Position numbers and translations under genes: made by a program. This document shows positions 9,274-17,756 of a DNA stretch of 64,000 nucleotides, piece by piece. The notes under the pieces were generated by a model, which had not been told where the DNA came from, ran no database searches, and saw only the letters and a list, made by a program, of their open reading frames with translations. Positions within the stretch are counted from its first letter, which is position 1, and every line of letters begins with the position of its first letter. Source of the DNA: Paractinoplanes bogorensis (GTDB taxonomy: Bacteria; Actinomycetota; Actinomycetes; Mycobacteriales; Micromonosporaceae); assembly GCF_018829635.1 (NCBI RefSeq), contig NZ_JAHKKG010000003.1, positions 248,001-312,000 of the forward strand, given 5' to 3'.

Positions 9274-10934
9274 CCACACTGGATGGTGCCCGCGTCGAGG
9301 TCGTACGCAGCTATCTGCTGTCGGCGGCCGAGGAGATGCGGGCCACGCTGATCCGCACCTCGTTCAACCCGGTCATCTACGAGGTGCACGACTTCGGTCT
9401 CTCGCTCTACGACGCCCAGATGCGGCCGGTCGCCGAGGCCACCGGGCTCACCTCGTTCCTCGGGGCCAACGACTTCTCGCTGCGCAAGGGCGTGGAGTAC
9501 GTGGGCGTCGAGAACCTGCACCCGGGCGACGTGGTGCTGCTCAACTACCCGTACTGGAACGCGGCCCACGCCTCGGACGCCACCCTGTTCGCGCCGGTGT
9601 TCGACGGTGCCGACCTGATCGGCTTCCTGTGCATCCGCGCGCACTGGATGGACCTGGGCGCCAAGGACCCGGGCTACGTGCTCGACTCCACCGACATGCA
9701 CCAAGAAGGCCTCATCTTCCCCGGTACGAAGGTGGTGTCCCGCGGCGAGCCGGTGCGCGACATCCTGGAGCTGCTGCGGTTCAACTCGCGCATGCCCGAC
9801 GCCATCATGGGCGACCTCAACGCGCAGATCTCGGCCATCCGCACCGGCGAGCGCCGGTTGCTGGAGATCTACGCCAAGTTCGGCCGGCCGACCGTGCTGG
9901 CCGCGATCGAGCAGATCATCGCCGACGGTGAGGCCCGTACGCGGGCGGCTCTCGCGGCCCTCCCGCAGGGCAGCTGGACCGCCGAGGACTACCTGGATGA
10001 CGACGGCATCAGTGACGAGCCGGTCAAGATGCGCGTCACGGTCACCATCGCCGACGGCAAGTTCCTGGTCGATTTCGCCGGTTCGTCGCCGGCCGTCCGC
10101 GGCCCGATCAACATGCCGTTCGGGGCCACCGAGGCGATCTGCAAGGTGATCCTCAAGTCGCTCACGTCGCCCGACGAGCCCTCCAACGCGGGAACCGTTG
10201 CCCCGCTGGAGGTCCGGGCCGAACCGGGCACGCTGTTCCACGCCGTCTACCCGCAGCCGACGTTCACGCTGTGGACCGGGATCGTGGCGTTCGAGCTGAT
10301 CCTCAAGGCGCTCGCCCAGGGCATGCCGTCGCTGCTGCCCGCCTCGAGCGGAGGTGACGTGCCGGGCTTCATGATGGTCGGCGTCCACCCCGACACCGGC
10401 GCGATGTTCGCGGTCAGCAACAACGACTTCGTCGGCTGGGGCGGCACCGCAGACCACGACGGCAACGACGCGGCCACCCACGTCTCCGGCAGCACCGGGC
10501 GCGGCACGCCGATCGAGGTCATGGAGGCCCGGACCGGCATGTTCATGGAACGCGTCGAGATGCGCACCGACTCGGGCGGCGCCGGCAAGTTCCGCGGCGG
10601 CACCGGCGTGCGGCGCGACATCCGGTTCGTCACGCCGGGCGAGTTCCTGATGGTCATCAAGAAGACCAAGACGCAGCCGTGGGCGCTCGACGGCGGGCTG
10701 CGCCCCGACCCGAACACGATCGTCGCCTTCCCGGGCACCGACCGCGAGGAGCGGATCAGCACCAAGCGGCTGACCGTCGTGCCCGGGGATCGGGTCACGC
10801 TGCTCACCGCGGGCGGCGGCGGGCACGGGCTTCCGGCCGAGAGAGACCCTTCCGCCGTACGCCGTGACGTCGCCGAGGGCTACGTCTCGCCGGCCGCGGC
10901 CCGGGTCGTCTACGGGGTCGAGCTCGATGATTGA
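9270..10934 (+). CDS. hyuB: Hydantoinase B / oxoprolinase family subunit, copy 1
   Basis: 554 residues. The GTG start at 9270 overlaps the hyuA stop by 4 nt. Family hallmarks: RTSFNPVIYEVHDFGLSLYD near residue 28, CIRAHWMDLGAKDPGYVLDS and MHQEGLIFPG in the middle, and a C-terminal Gly-rich LLTAGGGGHG. HyuB pairs with HyuA in a large complex. The next gene encodes a close paralogue, so one HyuA serves two HyuB chains here; the functional unit may be a mixed alpha-beta-beta' complex. Confidence 0.9.
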   Translation: MTTLDGARVEVVRSYLLSAAEEMRATLIRTSFNPVIYEVHDFGLSLYDAQMRPVAEATGLTSFLGANDFSLRKGVEYVGVENLHPGDVVLLNYPYWNAAHASDATLFAPVFDGADLIGFLCIRAHWMDLGAKDPGYVLDSTDMHQEGLIFPGTKVVSRGEPVRDILELLRFNSRMPDAIMGDLNAQISAIRTGERRLLEIYAKFGRPTVLAAIEQIIADGEARTRAALAALPQGSWTAEDYLDDDGISDEPVKMRVTVTIADGKFLVDFAGSSPAVRGPINMPFGATEAICKVILKSLTSPDEPSNAGTVAPLEVRAEPGTLFHAVYPQPTFTLWTGIVAFELILKALAQGMPSLLPASSGGDVPGFMMVGVHPDTGAMFAVSNNDFVGWGGTADHDGNDAATHVSGSTGRGTPIEVMEARTGMFMERVEMRTDSGGAGKFRGGTGVRRDIRFVTPGEFLMVIKKTKTQPWALDGGLRPDPNTIVAFPGTDREERISTKRLTVVPGDRVTLLTAGGGGHGLPAERDPSAVRRDVAEGYVSPAAARVVYGVELDD

Positions 10935-12573
10935 CGGCGCCACGGTCGAGGTGATCCGCAACCACCTGGTGTCGGCGGCCGAGGAGATGCGGGCCGCGCT
11001 CGTGCGGACGGCGTTCAACCCGGTCATCTACGAGGTGCACGACTTCGGCATCTCGATCTACGACCGGTCGCTGCGGCTGGTCGCCGAGTCGACCGGGCTG
11101 TCCCGCTTCCTGGGCGCCAACGACTACTCGATCCGTAAGGGTGTCGAGTATGTGGGAGCCATGCAGCAGGGCGACATCTTCGTTCTGAACTATCCCTACT
11201 GGAACGCGGCGCACTCCTACGACGCGACGATGTTCGCGCCCGTCTTCTCGCAGGGGGAGTTGGTCGCCTACCTGTGCATCCGGGCCCACTGGATGGACCT
11301 CGGGGCCAAGGATCCGGGGTACGTGCTCGACTCCACCGACATGCATCAAGAGGGCCTGATATTTCCCGGCACAAAGGTCTATTCGGCCGGCGAACCGGTG
11401 CGCGACGTCATGGAGCTGATCCGTTTCAACTCCCGGATGCCCGCGCTCGTCCTCGGTGACTTCAACGCCCAGGTCGCCGCGCTACGGACCGGGGAGCGGC
11501 GAGTGGCCGAGCTCTTCGATCGCTACACCGAGCCGGTCGTTTCCGACGTCGTCGACCGCTTTGTTCGCGCGGCTGAAGAGTCCGCGGCCGAGGCGGTGGC
11601 GCGGCTGCCGCAGGGGAGCTGGACGGCCGAGGACTGGCTGGACGACGACGGGGTGTCCGAAGACCCGATCCTCATGCGGGCCACGGTCACCATCAAGGAC
11701 GGGACGTTCACGGTCGATTTCGCCGGCTCGTCGCCGGCCGTCCCCGGGCCGGTGAACCTGCCGATCGGCTCGACCATCGCGACCTGCCGGGTGGCGTTCA
11801 AGGCCATCACGACGCCGGACGAGCAGACCAACGCCGGTCACTTCGCCCCGCTGCGGGTCCATGCCGCATCGGGCACTTTGTTCCATGCTGTCTATCCGGC
11901 CGCGACGTTCACCCAGTGGACCGGAACGGTCGCGCTCGAACTCATCTACAAGGCCTTGGCCCAGGGGATGCCCTCCCAGCTGCCGGCGTCGAGCGGCGGG
12001 GACGTGCCCGGCTTCATGATGGTCGGCGTCCACCCCGACACCGGTGACATGTTCGCGGTCAGCAACAACGATCCGGTCGGCTGGGGCGGCTCGCCCGACC
12101 ACGACGGCATCGGGCCGGCCAACCACCTGTGCCAGACCCAGGCCCGCAACACTCCGGTCGAGGTGCTCGAGGCCAAGACCGGGATGTTCTTCGAACGGGT
12201 CGAGGTGCGCACCGACTCCGGGGGCGCGGGCCGGTTCCGGGGCGGCTGCGGGCTGCGGCGCGACATCCGGTTCGTGACCGACGGCGAGTTCCTGTCGGTC
12301 ATCAAGAAGACGAAGAGCGCGCCGTGGGCGCTCGACGGCGGCCGCTCACCCGAGCCGAACCAGGTCGTCGTCTTCCCCGGCACCGACCGGGAACGGCGGG
12401 TCAGCACCAAGCGCACCGCGGTGCGTGCCGGTGACCGCGTGACCCTGCTGACCGCCGGTGGCGGTGGGCACGGCGACCCCGGCCGGCGGGACCCGGCCGC
12501 GGTGCGCCAGGACGTTCAGGAGGGGTACGTCTCGAGTGAGGCGGCCCGCGAGGTGTACGGGGTGATCGCGTGA
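10927..12573 (+). CDS. hyuB: Hydantoinase B / oxoprolinase family subunit, copy 2
   Basis: 548 residues. The start ATG at 10927 lies 8 nt inside the end of copy 1. It follows copy 1 almost residue for residue (RTAFNPVIYEVHDFGISIYD, CIRAHWMDLGAKDPGYVLDS, MHQEGLIFPG, SSGGDVPGFMMVGVHPDTG), so the pair arose by tandem duplication. They differ mostly in the central DNAQ-type region and the helices around residue 190-230. Both copies keep the conserved His, Asp and Glu residues, so neither looks dead. Confidence 0.9.
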   Translation: MIDGATVEVIRNHLVSAAEEMRAALVRTAFNPVIYEVHDFGISIYDRSLRLVAESTGLSRFLGANDYSIRKGVEYVGAMQQGDIFVLNYPYWNAAHSYDATMFAPVFSQGELVAYLCIRAHWMDLGAKDPGYVLDSTDMHQEGLIFPGTKVYSAGEPVRDVMELIRFNSRMPALVLGDFNAQVAALRTGERRVAELFDRYTEPVVSDVVDRFVRAAEESAAEAVARLPQGSWTAEDWLDDDGVSEDPILMRATVTIKDGTFTVDFAGSSPAVPGPVNLPIGSTIATCRVAFKAITTPDEQTNAGHFAPLRVHAASGTLFHAVYPAATFTQWTGTVALELIYKALAQGMPSQLPASSGGDVPGFMMVGVHPDTGDMFAVSNNDPVGWGGSPDHDGIGPANHLCQTQARNTPVEVLEAKTGMFFERVEVRTDSGGAGRFRGGCGLRRDIRFVTDGEFLSVIKKTKSAPWALDGGRSPEPNQVVVFPGTDRERRVSTKRTAVRAGDRVTLLTAGGGGHGDPGRRDPAAVRQDVQEGYVSSEAAREVYGVIA

Positions 12574-13781
12574 ATCAGCTTCTCGGCAACTGCACGGTGG
12601 TGGACGCGCGGGCGCTTCCGGTCAAGGACGCCGGCGTCTGGGTCACCGATGACCGGATCACGGCCGTGGGTCCGTACGGGAAAATCGCTCGTCAGGCCCG
12701 GGAATCGGGCCCGGTGGTGGAACGTGATCTGAACGGCGCCTTCGTGACGCCGGGTCTGGTCAACATGCACACCCACTTCTCGCTGTCGCTGCCCGGCGGG
12801 GGCGGCAACGCGGTCAAGGACATGGGCCCGCACGATCTGGCCCTGTACATGGCCGACGGTGCCCGCCGCACGCTCGACTGCGGCGTGACGACCGTGCGCA
12901 ACGTGGCCGAGAAGGACCACGCCGACTTCGCGTTGCGCCGGGCCATCAAGGCCGGACGCGTGCCCGGGCCGCGGATGTACACGGCCGGACGGGCGCTGGT
13001 CTGCACCGGCGGGCATGGCCACGAGAGCGGCGACACGATGGAGTGCGACGGGCCGGTCGGCTTCCGGCACGGCGTGCGCAGCCAGATCAAGGCCGGCGCC
13101 GACCTGATCAAGGTGATGATCTCGGGCGGGCTGGCCGGTGAGCACGAGGCCATCTCGACCCCGCAGCTGTTCGCCGACGAGATGTCCGCCGTCATCGAGA
13201 CCGCGCACGCATGGGGCCGCAAGGTGACCGCGCACGCCGGGCCGGCCGAGGTGATCGGGGCCGCGGTCGAGCTCGGGCTGGACTGCGTCGAACACGGCTA
13301 TCAGCTCACCCCGCAGGTCGCGGCCCTGATGGCGGCTCGCGGGACCGCGTTGGTGCCGACGCTGCTGGTGACCCGGTGCAAGGAGTTCTTCGACGAACTC
13401 GGCGTACCGGAATGGATGCAGTGCCGGTCGCTCGGGGCCGGCCCGCGCCACATCGAGAGCTTCCGGATGGCCCTCGACGCCGGGGTGGAGATCCTGCTCG
13501 GCAGCGACATGCCGCCGTTCTGGTCGTTCGAGGGCACCAACGCGACCGTACGGGAACTGGAGAACCTGGCCGAGCACATCGGCCCGGAGCGGGCGTTGCA
13601 CGCCGGCACCCGCGGCCCGATCCGCTGGCTGGGCCTCTCCGACGACCTCGGCACGGTCGAGGCCGGCAAGTACGCAGATTTGATCGCCATGGACGCCGAC
13701 CCCCTGGACGACACCTCCGCCTTCCGCGGTGTGCGGTTCGTGATGAAGGGCGGCGTCGTCAGCCGGGAGGACCAGCGATGA
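12570..13781 (+). CDS. Metal-dependent amidohydrolase (imidazolonepropionase-like)
   Basis: 403 residues, GTG start at 12570 with 4-nt overlap. Amidohydrolase superfamily: N-terminal beta-sandwich strand (VVDARALPVKDAGVWV), the metal-binding HxH in VTPGLVNMHTHFSL, a lysine-containing strand LIKVMISGGLAGEHEA, two later histidines in KVTAHAGPAEV and CVEHGYQ, and the catalytic Asp in ILLGSDMPP. The C-terminus GTVEAGKYADLIAMDADPLDD is typical of the imidazolonepropionase/prolidase-like branch. It should hydrolyse a C-N bond of a linear or cyclic amide in the cytoplasm, probably in series with the HyuAB complex. Substrate unknown. Confidence 0.88.
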   Translation: MNQLLGNCTVVDARALPVKDAGVWVTDDRITAVGPYGKIARQARESGPVVERDLNGAFVTPGLVNMHTHFSLSLPGGGGNAVKDMGPHDLALYMADGARRTLDCGVTTVRNVAEKDHADFALRRAIKAGRVPGPRMYTAGRALVCTGGHGHESGDTMECDGPVGFRHGVRSQIKAGADLIKVMISGGLAGEHEAISTPQLFADEMSAVIETAHAWGRKVTAHAGPAEVIGAAVELGLDCVEHGYQLTPQVAALMAARGTALVPTLLVTRCKEFFDELGVPEWMQCRSLGAGPRHIESFRMALDAGVEILLGSDMPPFWSFEGTNATVRELENLAEHIGPERALHAGTRGPIRWLGLSDDLGTVEAGKYADLIAMDADPLDDTSAFRGVRFVMKGGVVSREDQR

Positions 13782-14176
13782 GCTTTGTTGAGGTCGGGGC
13801 GGCGGCCATCGCGGCCGGCATCGACGACATGTACGCCGCGTTCCTGGCCGGCGACCGGTCGCGTTTCGACGCCCACCTGCACGAGGACGTCACGACCTGG
13901 GAGACGCACCTGCCCGGCCCGTTGCGGACCCGGCGCGAGCTGGACCAGTTCCGTGACACCCGGGACGCGGCCGGGGAACGGCCGGTGCTCGACGTGATGA
14001 CCGCGGTCGAGAAGCGGATCGACGTCTGGGGTGACACCGGTGTCGCGCGCTATGTTCTGGTGACCCGCGACGCCGGCAGCGGCCTCGAGCAGCGGACGCG
14101 GGTGACCGACGTGCTGCGGTGCCTGGACGGAAGCTGGCGGATCGTGCACCACCACGCGGAGCTGGTCCGCCCGTGA
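13778..14176 (+). CDS. NTF2-like / SnoaL-like small protein
   Basis: 132 residues with the alpha+beta cone pattern of the NTF2-like superfamily: an N-terminal helix with IDDMYAAFLAGDRSRFDAHLHEDVTTWE, a loop, then strands RYVLVTRDAG and a C-terminal DGSWRIVHHHAELVRP. Such proteins act as isomerases, hydrolases or binding proteins; none can be assigned. It sits inside the operon with 4-nt overlaps on both sides, so it most likely handles an intermediate of the same pathway or supports one enzyme. Confidence 0.75.
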   Translation: MSFVEVGAAAIAAGIDDMYAAFLAGDRSRFDAHLHEDVTTWETHLPGPLRTRRELDQFRDTRDAAGERPVLDVMTAVEKRIDVWGDTGVARYVLVTRDAGSGLEQRTRVTDVLRCLDGSWRIVHHHAELVRP

Positions 14177-15132
14177 TCCGGCGGCTGATCGCGACCACGC
14201 ACGGCGAGCCGCAGGACGTGCTGAGGCTCGCCACGCTGGAGGACGACCCGCCGCCCGGGCCGGGGCAGGTCAAGGTGGCGGTGCACGCGGTCGGCCTGAA
14301 CTTCCTCGACGTGTCGTTGTGCCGGGGTGACTACCCGGTGCGGCCCGATCCGCCGATGACCCCGGGGGTGGAGGCGGCCGGCGTCGTCATCGAAGGCGAC
14401 CCGGCGTGGATCGGCCGTGACGTTGTCGTCTGCCCGGCGCTTCCGCACGGTGCTCTCGGTGACACCGTGACCATCTCCTCCGATCTCGTGGTTCCTCGTC
14501 CCTCCGATGTGGACGTGATTTCGGCGGCGGCGCTGCCGGTCACTTATCAGACCGCCTGGTTCGCGTTGGAGCGGGCGCGACTGCGGGCCGGGGAGACCGT
14601 GCTGGTGCATGCGGGTGCGGGTGGGGTCGGTATCGCCACCATTCAGCTCGCGGTGGCTCGGGGGGCTCGGGTGATCGCTACTGCCGGGTCGGTTGAGAAG
14701 CGCGCTGTCTGTCTTTCTCATGGGGCGGCTGACGTCCGGCCCTACGACGATTTCGCTTGTTCCGCCGATGTCGTCATCGATCCTGTGGGGGGAGATCTGC
14801 TGAGCCGGTCCCTCGACTGCCTCGCCTTCGAGGGGCGCCTCGTCAGCGTCGGCATGGCGGCGGGCGCGCCACCGCCGGTCGACCCGGCCCGGCTGATCGC
14901 CCGCAACGCCGACCTGATCGGCCTGTCGTGGGGATCGCGGTATCCGTGGGCCCGCCCATCCGAGGTGCGCGCGGCCTACGACGAATTGTTCCGCCGGTGT
15001 GCCGCTGGGGAGTTGCGGCCGCCGGTCACCCGGGTTTCTTCACTCGAGGAGGCGCCGTCGGCTCTGGCCGACCTGGCCGCCCGTCGTACCACCGGCAAGG
15101 TCGTCGTGCGTGTGTCAGAGGAGGCGTCATGA
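14173..15132 (+). CDS. Quinone oxidoreductase-like MDR enzyme
   Basis: 319 residues, GTG start at 14173 overlapping the previous stop. Medium-chain dehydrogenase/reductase of the quinone oxidoreductase (zinc-free) branch: GroES-like fold to residue about 120 (AVGLNFLDVSLCRGDYP, PGVEAAGVV), then a Rossmann fold with VLVHAGAGGVGIATIQLA and DVVIDPVGGDLLSRSLDCL. The zinc ligands of alcohol dehydrogenases are absent. NADPH-dependent reduction of an enone or quinone is likely. GC content drops slightly around 14600-14800 relative to neighbours, without other signs of transfer. Confidence 0.85.
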   Translation: MIRRLIATTHGEPQDVLRLATLEDDPPPGPGQVKVAVHAVGLNFLDVSLCRGDYPVRPDPPMTPGVEAAGVVIEGDPAWIGRDVVVCPALPHGALGDTVTISSDLVVPRPSDVDVISAAALPVTYQTAWFALERARLRAGETVLVHAGAGGVGIATIQLAVARGARVIATAGSVEKRAVCLSHGAADVRPYDDFACSADVVIDPVGGDLLSRSLDCLAFEGRLVSVGMAAGAPPPVDPARLIARNADLIGLSWGSRYPWARPSEVRAAYDELFRRCAAGELRPPVTRVSSLEEAPSALADLAARRTTGKVVVRVSEEAS

Positions 15133-15443
15133 GCGAGATGGACATCTACGACCTGCGGGTCAGCGTCGACCGGATCGAGGGCCGGTCGGTCTGCGGCATG
15201 GCCGTCGGCGACCACTTCGACCTGACCAACAGCGCGCACCTGACCATCCCCGAGGGCAAACACTTCTGCGTGTACGCCCTGGCGTCGGTGCTCCCGTTCC
15301 TCGCGGCCAAGCAGCGCGACCTCGCCGCCGGCGACTGGCTGGCCCAGGACTCGCACTTCATCTGTCCCGACCCCGAGGAGCGCCTCGTCATGAAGGTCGA
15401 GCGGACCTGCCGGCGCACCATGAACTCCGAGGACCTGACCTGA
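15129..15443 (+). CDS. TIGR04076 family small protein
   Basis: 104 residues. It matches the TIGR04076 pattern as I recall it: an N-terminal DLRVSVDRIEG strand, a conserved Cys in VCGMAVGDHF, then KHFCVYALASVLPFLAAKQRDLA and a C-terminal FICPDPEERLVMKV with a second Cys. Members are often encoded next to oxidoreductases or in urea/amide catabolic loci, and no activity is assigned. The tightly coupled position between a quinone reductase-like and a luciferase-like gene suggests an accessory role. Confidence 0.75.
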   Translation: MSEMDIYDLRVSVDRIEGRSVCGMAVGDHFDLTNSAHLTIPEGKHFCVYALASVLPFLAAKQRDLAAGDWLAQDSHFICPDPEERLVMKVERTCRRTMNSEDLT

Positions 15444-16450
15444 TGCCTGCCTTACGCTGCGAGATCGGCCTCGGCCTGCAGAGCGACAAACCGGCCGGCA
15501 CGTATGCCCGGCTGGCGCGCTCGGCCGAGGCGGCCGGATTCGACGTGCTGACGGTGTTCGGCGACCTGATGTACCAGCCGCCGATCTTCCCGCTGCTGGA
15601 GATGGCCGGGGCGACTTCCCGCGTACGCCTCGGGCCGGCCTGCCTGAACCCGTTCTCGATGGCGCCGTACGAGATCGCCGGGCAGATCGCCGCCCTCGAC
15701 CTCGCTTCGCACGGGCGGGCCTATCTCGGGCTGGCGCGGGGCACCTGGCTCGGCGCTGTGGGTTTGGACCAACCACGCCCGCTGACCGCTCTGGAGGAAA
15801 CCGCCGCGGTGGTTTCGCACCTCCTCCGCGGTGACCCCGGCGCTTATGCCGGACGGGTCTTCTCTCTCGCCGCCGGCACCCTGCTGCGCTACGAGCGTCA
15901 GCGGCCCGCGGTGCCGCTGCTGATCGGGGCTTGGGGTGCTCAGGGCGCCGCTCTGGCCGGCCGGATCGCCGACGAGATCAAGGTGGGCGGCAGCGCCAAT
16001 CCCGACATGGTCCCGGTGATCCGCTCGCGCGTGCAGGTGGGATCGGATGCCGTCGGACGCGACGTCGACGAGGTCGGCATCGTGCTCGGCGCGGTGACGG
16101 TCGTCGACACCGACGGCGAGGCCGCCCGGGCCAAGGCCCGCACCGAGGTGGCCATGTACCTGGCCGTGGTCGCCGACCTCGATCCCACGGTGACGCTGCC
16201 CGACGGCTTGGTGGCCGAGGTCGGCAAGCTGGTCGCCGCCGGTGAGGACGCCGCCGCCGGCAAGCTGATCCCGGATGATGTGCTGGACCGGTTCGCCTTC
16301 TCGGGCACCCCTGAGCAGGTCGCGGCCCAGGCGCAGAAACTGATCGACGCCGGCGTGCGCCGAGTCGAGTTCGGCACACCACACGGCCTGACCGACGACC
16401 GCGGCGTGGAGTTGCTGGGCGCCGAGGTGCTGCCGTTGTTGTCCCGCTAG
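15443..16450 (+). CDS. LLM-class (luciferase-like) flavin/F420-dependent oxidoreductase
   Basis: 335 residues. TIM-barrel luciferase-like enzyme: start CEIGLGLQSDKPAGTYARLA, then AEAAGFDVLTVFGD, RVRLGPACLNPF and HGRAYLGLARGTWL, as in the methylene-tetrahydromethanopterin reductase branch that uses F420. The C-terminal RFAFSGTPEQVAAQAQKLIDAG is typical. It ends the operon. F420 use is likely for an actinomycete but not proven; FMN is the alternative. Reaction probably a hydride transfer or ring oxygenation on the pathway substrate. Confidence 0.85.
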   Translation: MPALRCEIGLGLQSDKPAGTYARLARSAEAAGFDVLTVFGDLMYQPPIFPLLEMAGATSRVRLGPACLNPFSMAPYEIAGQIAALDLASHGRAYLGLARGTWLGAVGLDQPRPLTALEETAAVVSHLLRGDPGAYAGRVFSLAAGTLLRYERQRPAVPLLIGAWGAQGAALAGRIADEIKVGGSANPDMVPVIRSRVQVGSDAVGRDVDEVGIVLGAVTVVDTDGEAARAKARTEVAMYLAVVADLDPTVTLPDGLVAEVGKLVAAGEDAAAGKLIPDDVLDRFAFSGTPEQVAAQAQKLIDAGVRRVEFGTPHGLTDDRGVELLGAEVLPLLSR

Positions 16451-16459
16451 CACGGTCGG

Positions 16460-16500
16460 CCGCGCGCGACGCGTTTTCCACAGCGCGCGGCTTGTCCACA
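16460..16500 (+). promoter_or_regulatory. Two DnaA-box-like nonamers and a GC hairpin after the operon
   Basis: TTTTCCACA (16474-16482) and TTGTCCACA (16492-16500) lie in the same orientation 18 bp apart; the second matches the high-GC actinobacterial DnaA box. The first sits in the loop of an 8-bp perfect inverted repeat, CCGCGCGC (16460-16467) and GCGCGCGG (16483-16490), which could be the operon terminator. No AT-rich unwinding region or dnaA gene is near, so this is not an origin. Confidence 0.4.
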
Positions 16501-16634
16501 GATCATGGGCCGGCGCCCTCCAAAGATCAGCATTTCTCGTCACAATTGCTGGTGGTGGAGGTCCCCCCCTCTGGGAGGGTGGGTTCTGGCCGGGGCCACG
16601 ACGCATGATCAACAGAGCTTTGAGGAGCGCCTCC

Positions 16635-17633
16635 ATGGATGTTCTGCTTGTGCTCGGGCCGGATCTGAACGCCGACCGTGACCTGCTGATCTCGCTGGCC
16701 GAGAGCACAGCCGACGAGCTGGGCGTCGGCCTGCGCGTGGCCGGCCAGCACGAGGCGCACGACGGTCCGATCGTGGTCGTGCCGGCCGATTCGAGTGTGA
16801 CGGGCGCGGTTCTCTACGACCTGACCGTGGCCGCGGAACCGATCGGGCCGCACCACCTGCACGGTCGCGGCGTCTGGGGGCTGGCCTGGGCCATCCGCCA
16901 CGCCGTGCACAGCTTCCGCGCGCCCGCCGAGCGCGTGTCCTACGGAGCCCACCCCGAGCAGTGGGCCGACGAGCGGACCCCGACCGACGCCGCGGCCGCC
17001 CCCGCCGTGGCGCCGGTCGGGGTTCTCATTCACGGCGGGTTCTGGCGGTCGATCTGGGCCGCCGACCTGATGGACGCGCTCGCCATCGATCTGGCCGGAC
17101 GGGGCTGGGTCAGCTGGAACCTGGAATATCGGCGACCCGACCGCAACGGCTGGGACGCCACCACGGCCGACATCGCGGCCGGTGTGGCCAAGGCCCGGGA
17201 ACGCCACCCGGGGGCGCCGATCGTGCTGTTCGGGCATTCGGCGGGTGGACAGCTCGCGTTGCGCCTGGCCGCCGACGACCCGGATCTGGCACTCGCGGTC
17301 TCGCTGGCCGGGGTGCTCGACCTGCACGAGGGTCAGCGGCGGTTCCTCGGCGAAGGGGCGATCACGACCGCGCTGGGCGGGACGCCGGACGAGCGGCCCG
17401 AGGTCTATGCGGCGAGCGACCCGATGGCGCGGCTGCCGCTGGCCTCGGAGGCGCTGCTGGTGCAGGGGAGCGGGGACGGGCTCGACCTGGTCGACATCAA
17501 CCGGCGGTTCGCGAAAGCCTCGAACATCACGTTGCTCGAGCTGCCGGGCGACCACTTCGACGTGATCGCGCCGGCCTCGCCGATCTGGGCGGCCACGATG
17601 GCCGAGGTGGAGCGCCAGATTTCACGCTCGTGA
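16635..17633 (+). CDS. Kynurenine formamidase-like alpha/beta hydrolase with extra N-terminal domain
   Basis: 332 residues from ATG 16635, set by GAGGAG at 16622-16627. The C-terminal part (from residue about 120) is an alpha/beta hydrolase with the HGGFW motif starting at His133, as in AFMID/Bna7-type formamidases (HGGxW), nucleophile Ser202 in FGHSAGGQ, an Asp in GSGDGLDLVD and His307 in GDHFDVI. The gene is close to the complete kynurenine operon, so N-formylkynurenine hydrolysis is the likely role. Residues 1-95 are extra: they resemble a shortened type II dehydroquinase fold (VLLVLGPDLN; ADELGVGLRVAGQHEA; IVVVPADSS) without its catalytic residues. It converges with the regulator genes across a strong hairpin. 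Confidence 0.78.
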   Translation: MDVLLVLGPDLNADRDLLISLAESTADELGVGLRVAGQHEAHDGPIVVVPADSSVTGAVLYDLTVAAEPIGPHHLHGRGVWGLAWAIRHAVHSFRAPAERVSYGAHPEQWADERTPTDAAAAPAVAPVGVLIHGGFWRSIWAADLMDALAIDLAGRGWVSWNLEYRRPDRNGWDATTADIAAGVAKARERHPGAPIVLFGHSAGGQLALRLAADDPDLALAVSLAGVLDLHEGQRRFLGEGAITTALGGTPDERPEVYAASDPMARLPLASEALLVQGSGDGLDLVDINRRFAKASNITLLELPGDHFDVIAPASPIWAATMAEVERQISRS

Positions 17634-17660
17634 ACAGCCCAGCGAGGAGCGCATTGCCGC

Positions 17661-17727
17661 GCGGTTAAGTTCGACCGTCGGACGACGTCGGCGAAGCCGC
17701 TGTTGTCCGCCGGTCGAACTTAACCGC
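17661..17727. terminator. Bidirectional hairpin terminator
   Basis: A perfect 17-bp inverted repeat, GCGGTTAAGTTCGACCG at 17661-17677 and its complement at 17711-17727, extended inward by about nine more pairs with one mismatch and two G-U. It lies between convergent genes ending at 17633 (+) and 17757 (-), so it probably stops transcription from both sides. Confidence 0.75.
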
Positions 17728-17756
17728 CTGTAGCGGCGTATGCGCGATCGAGCGCA

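Noticed and set aside
16460..16500. A replication origin
   Set aside because: Only two DnaA-type boxes, no AT-rich region and no dnaA, dnaN or gyrase genes nearby.
17661..17727. A MITE or mobile element with terminal inverted repeats
   Set aside because: The arms are only 33 bp apart, no target duplication is visible, and the site between two convergent stops explains it as a terminator.
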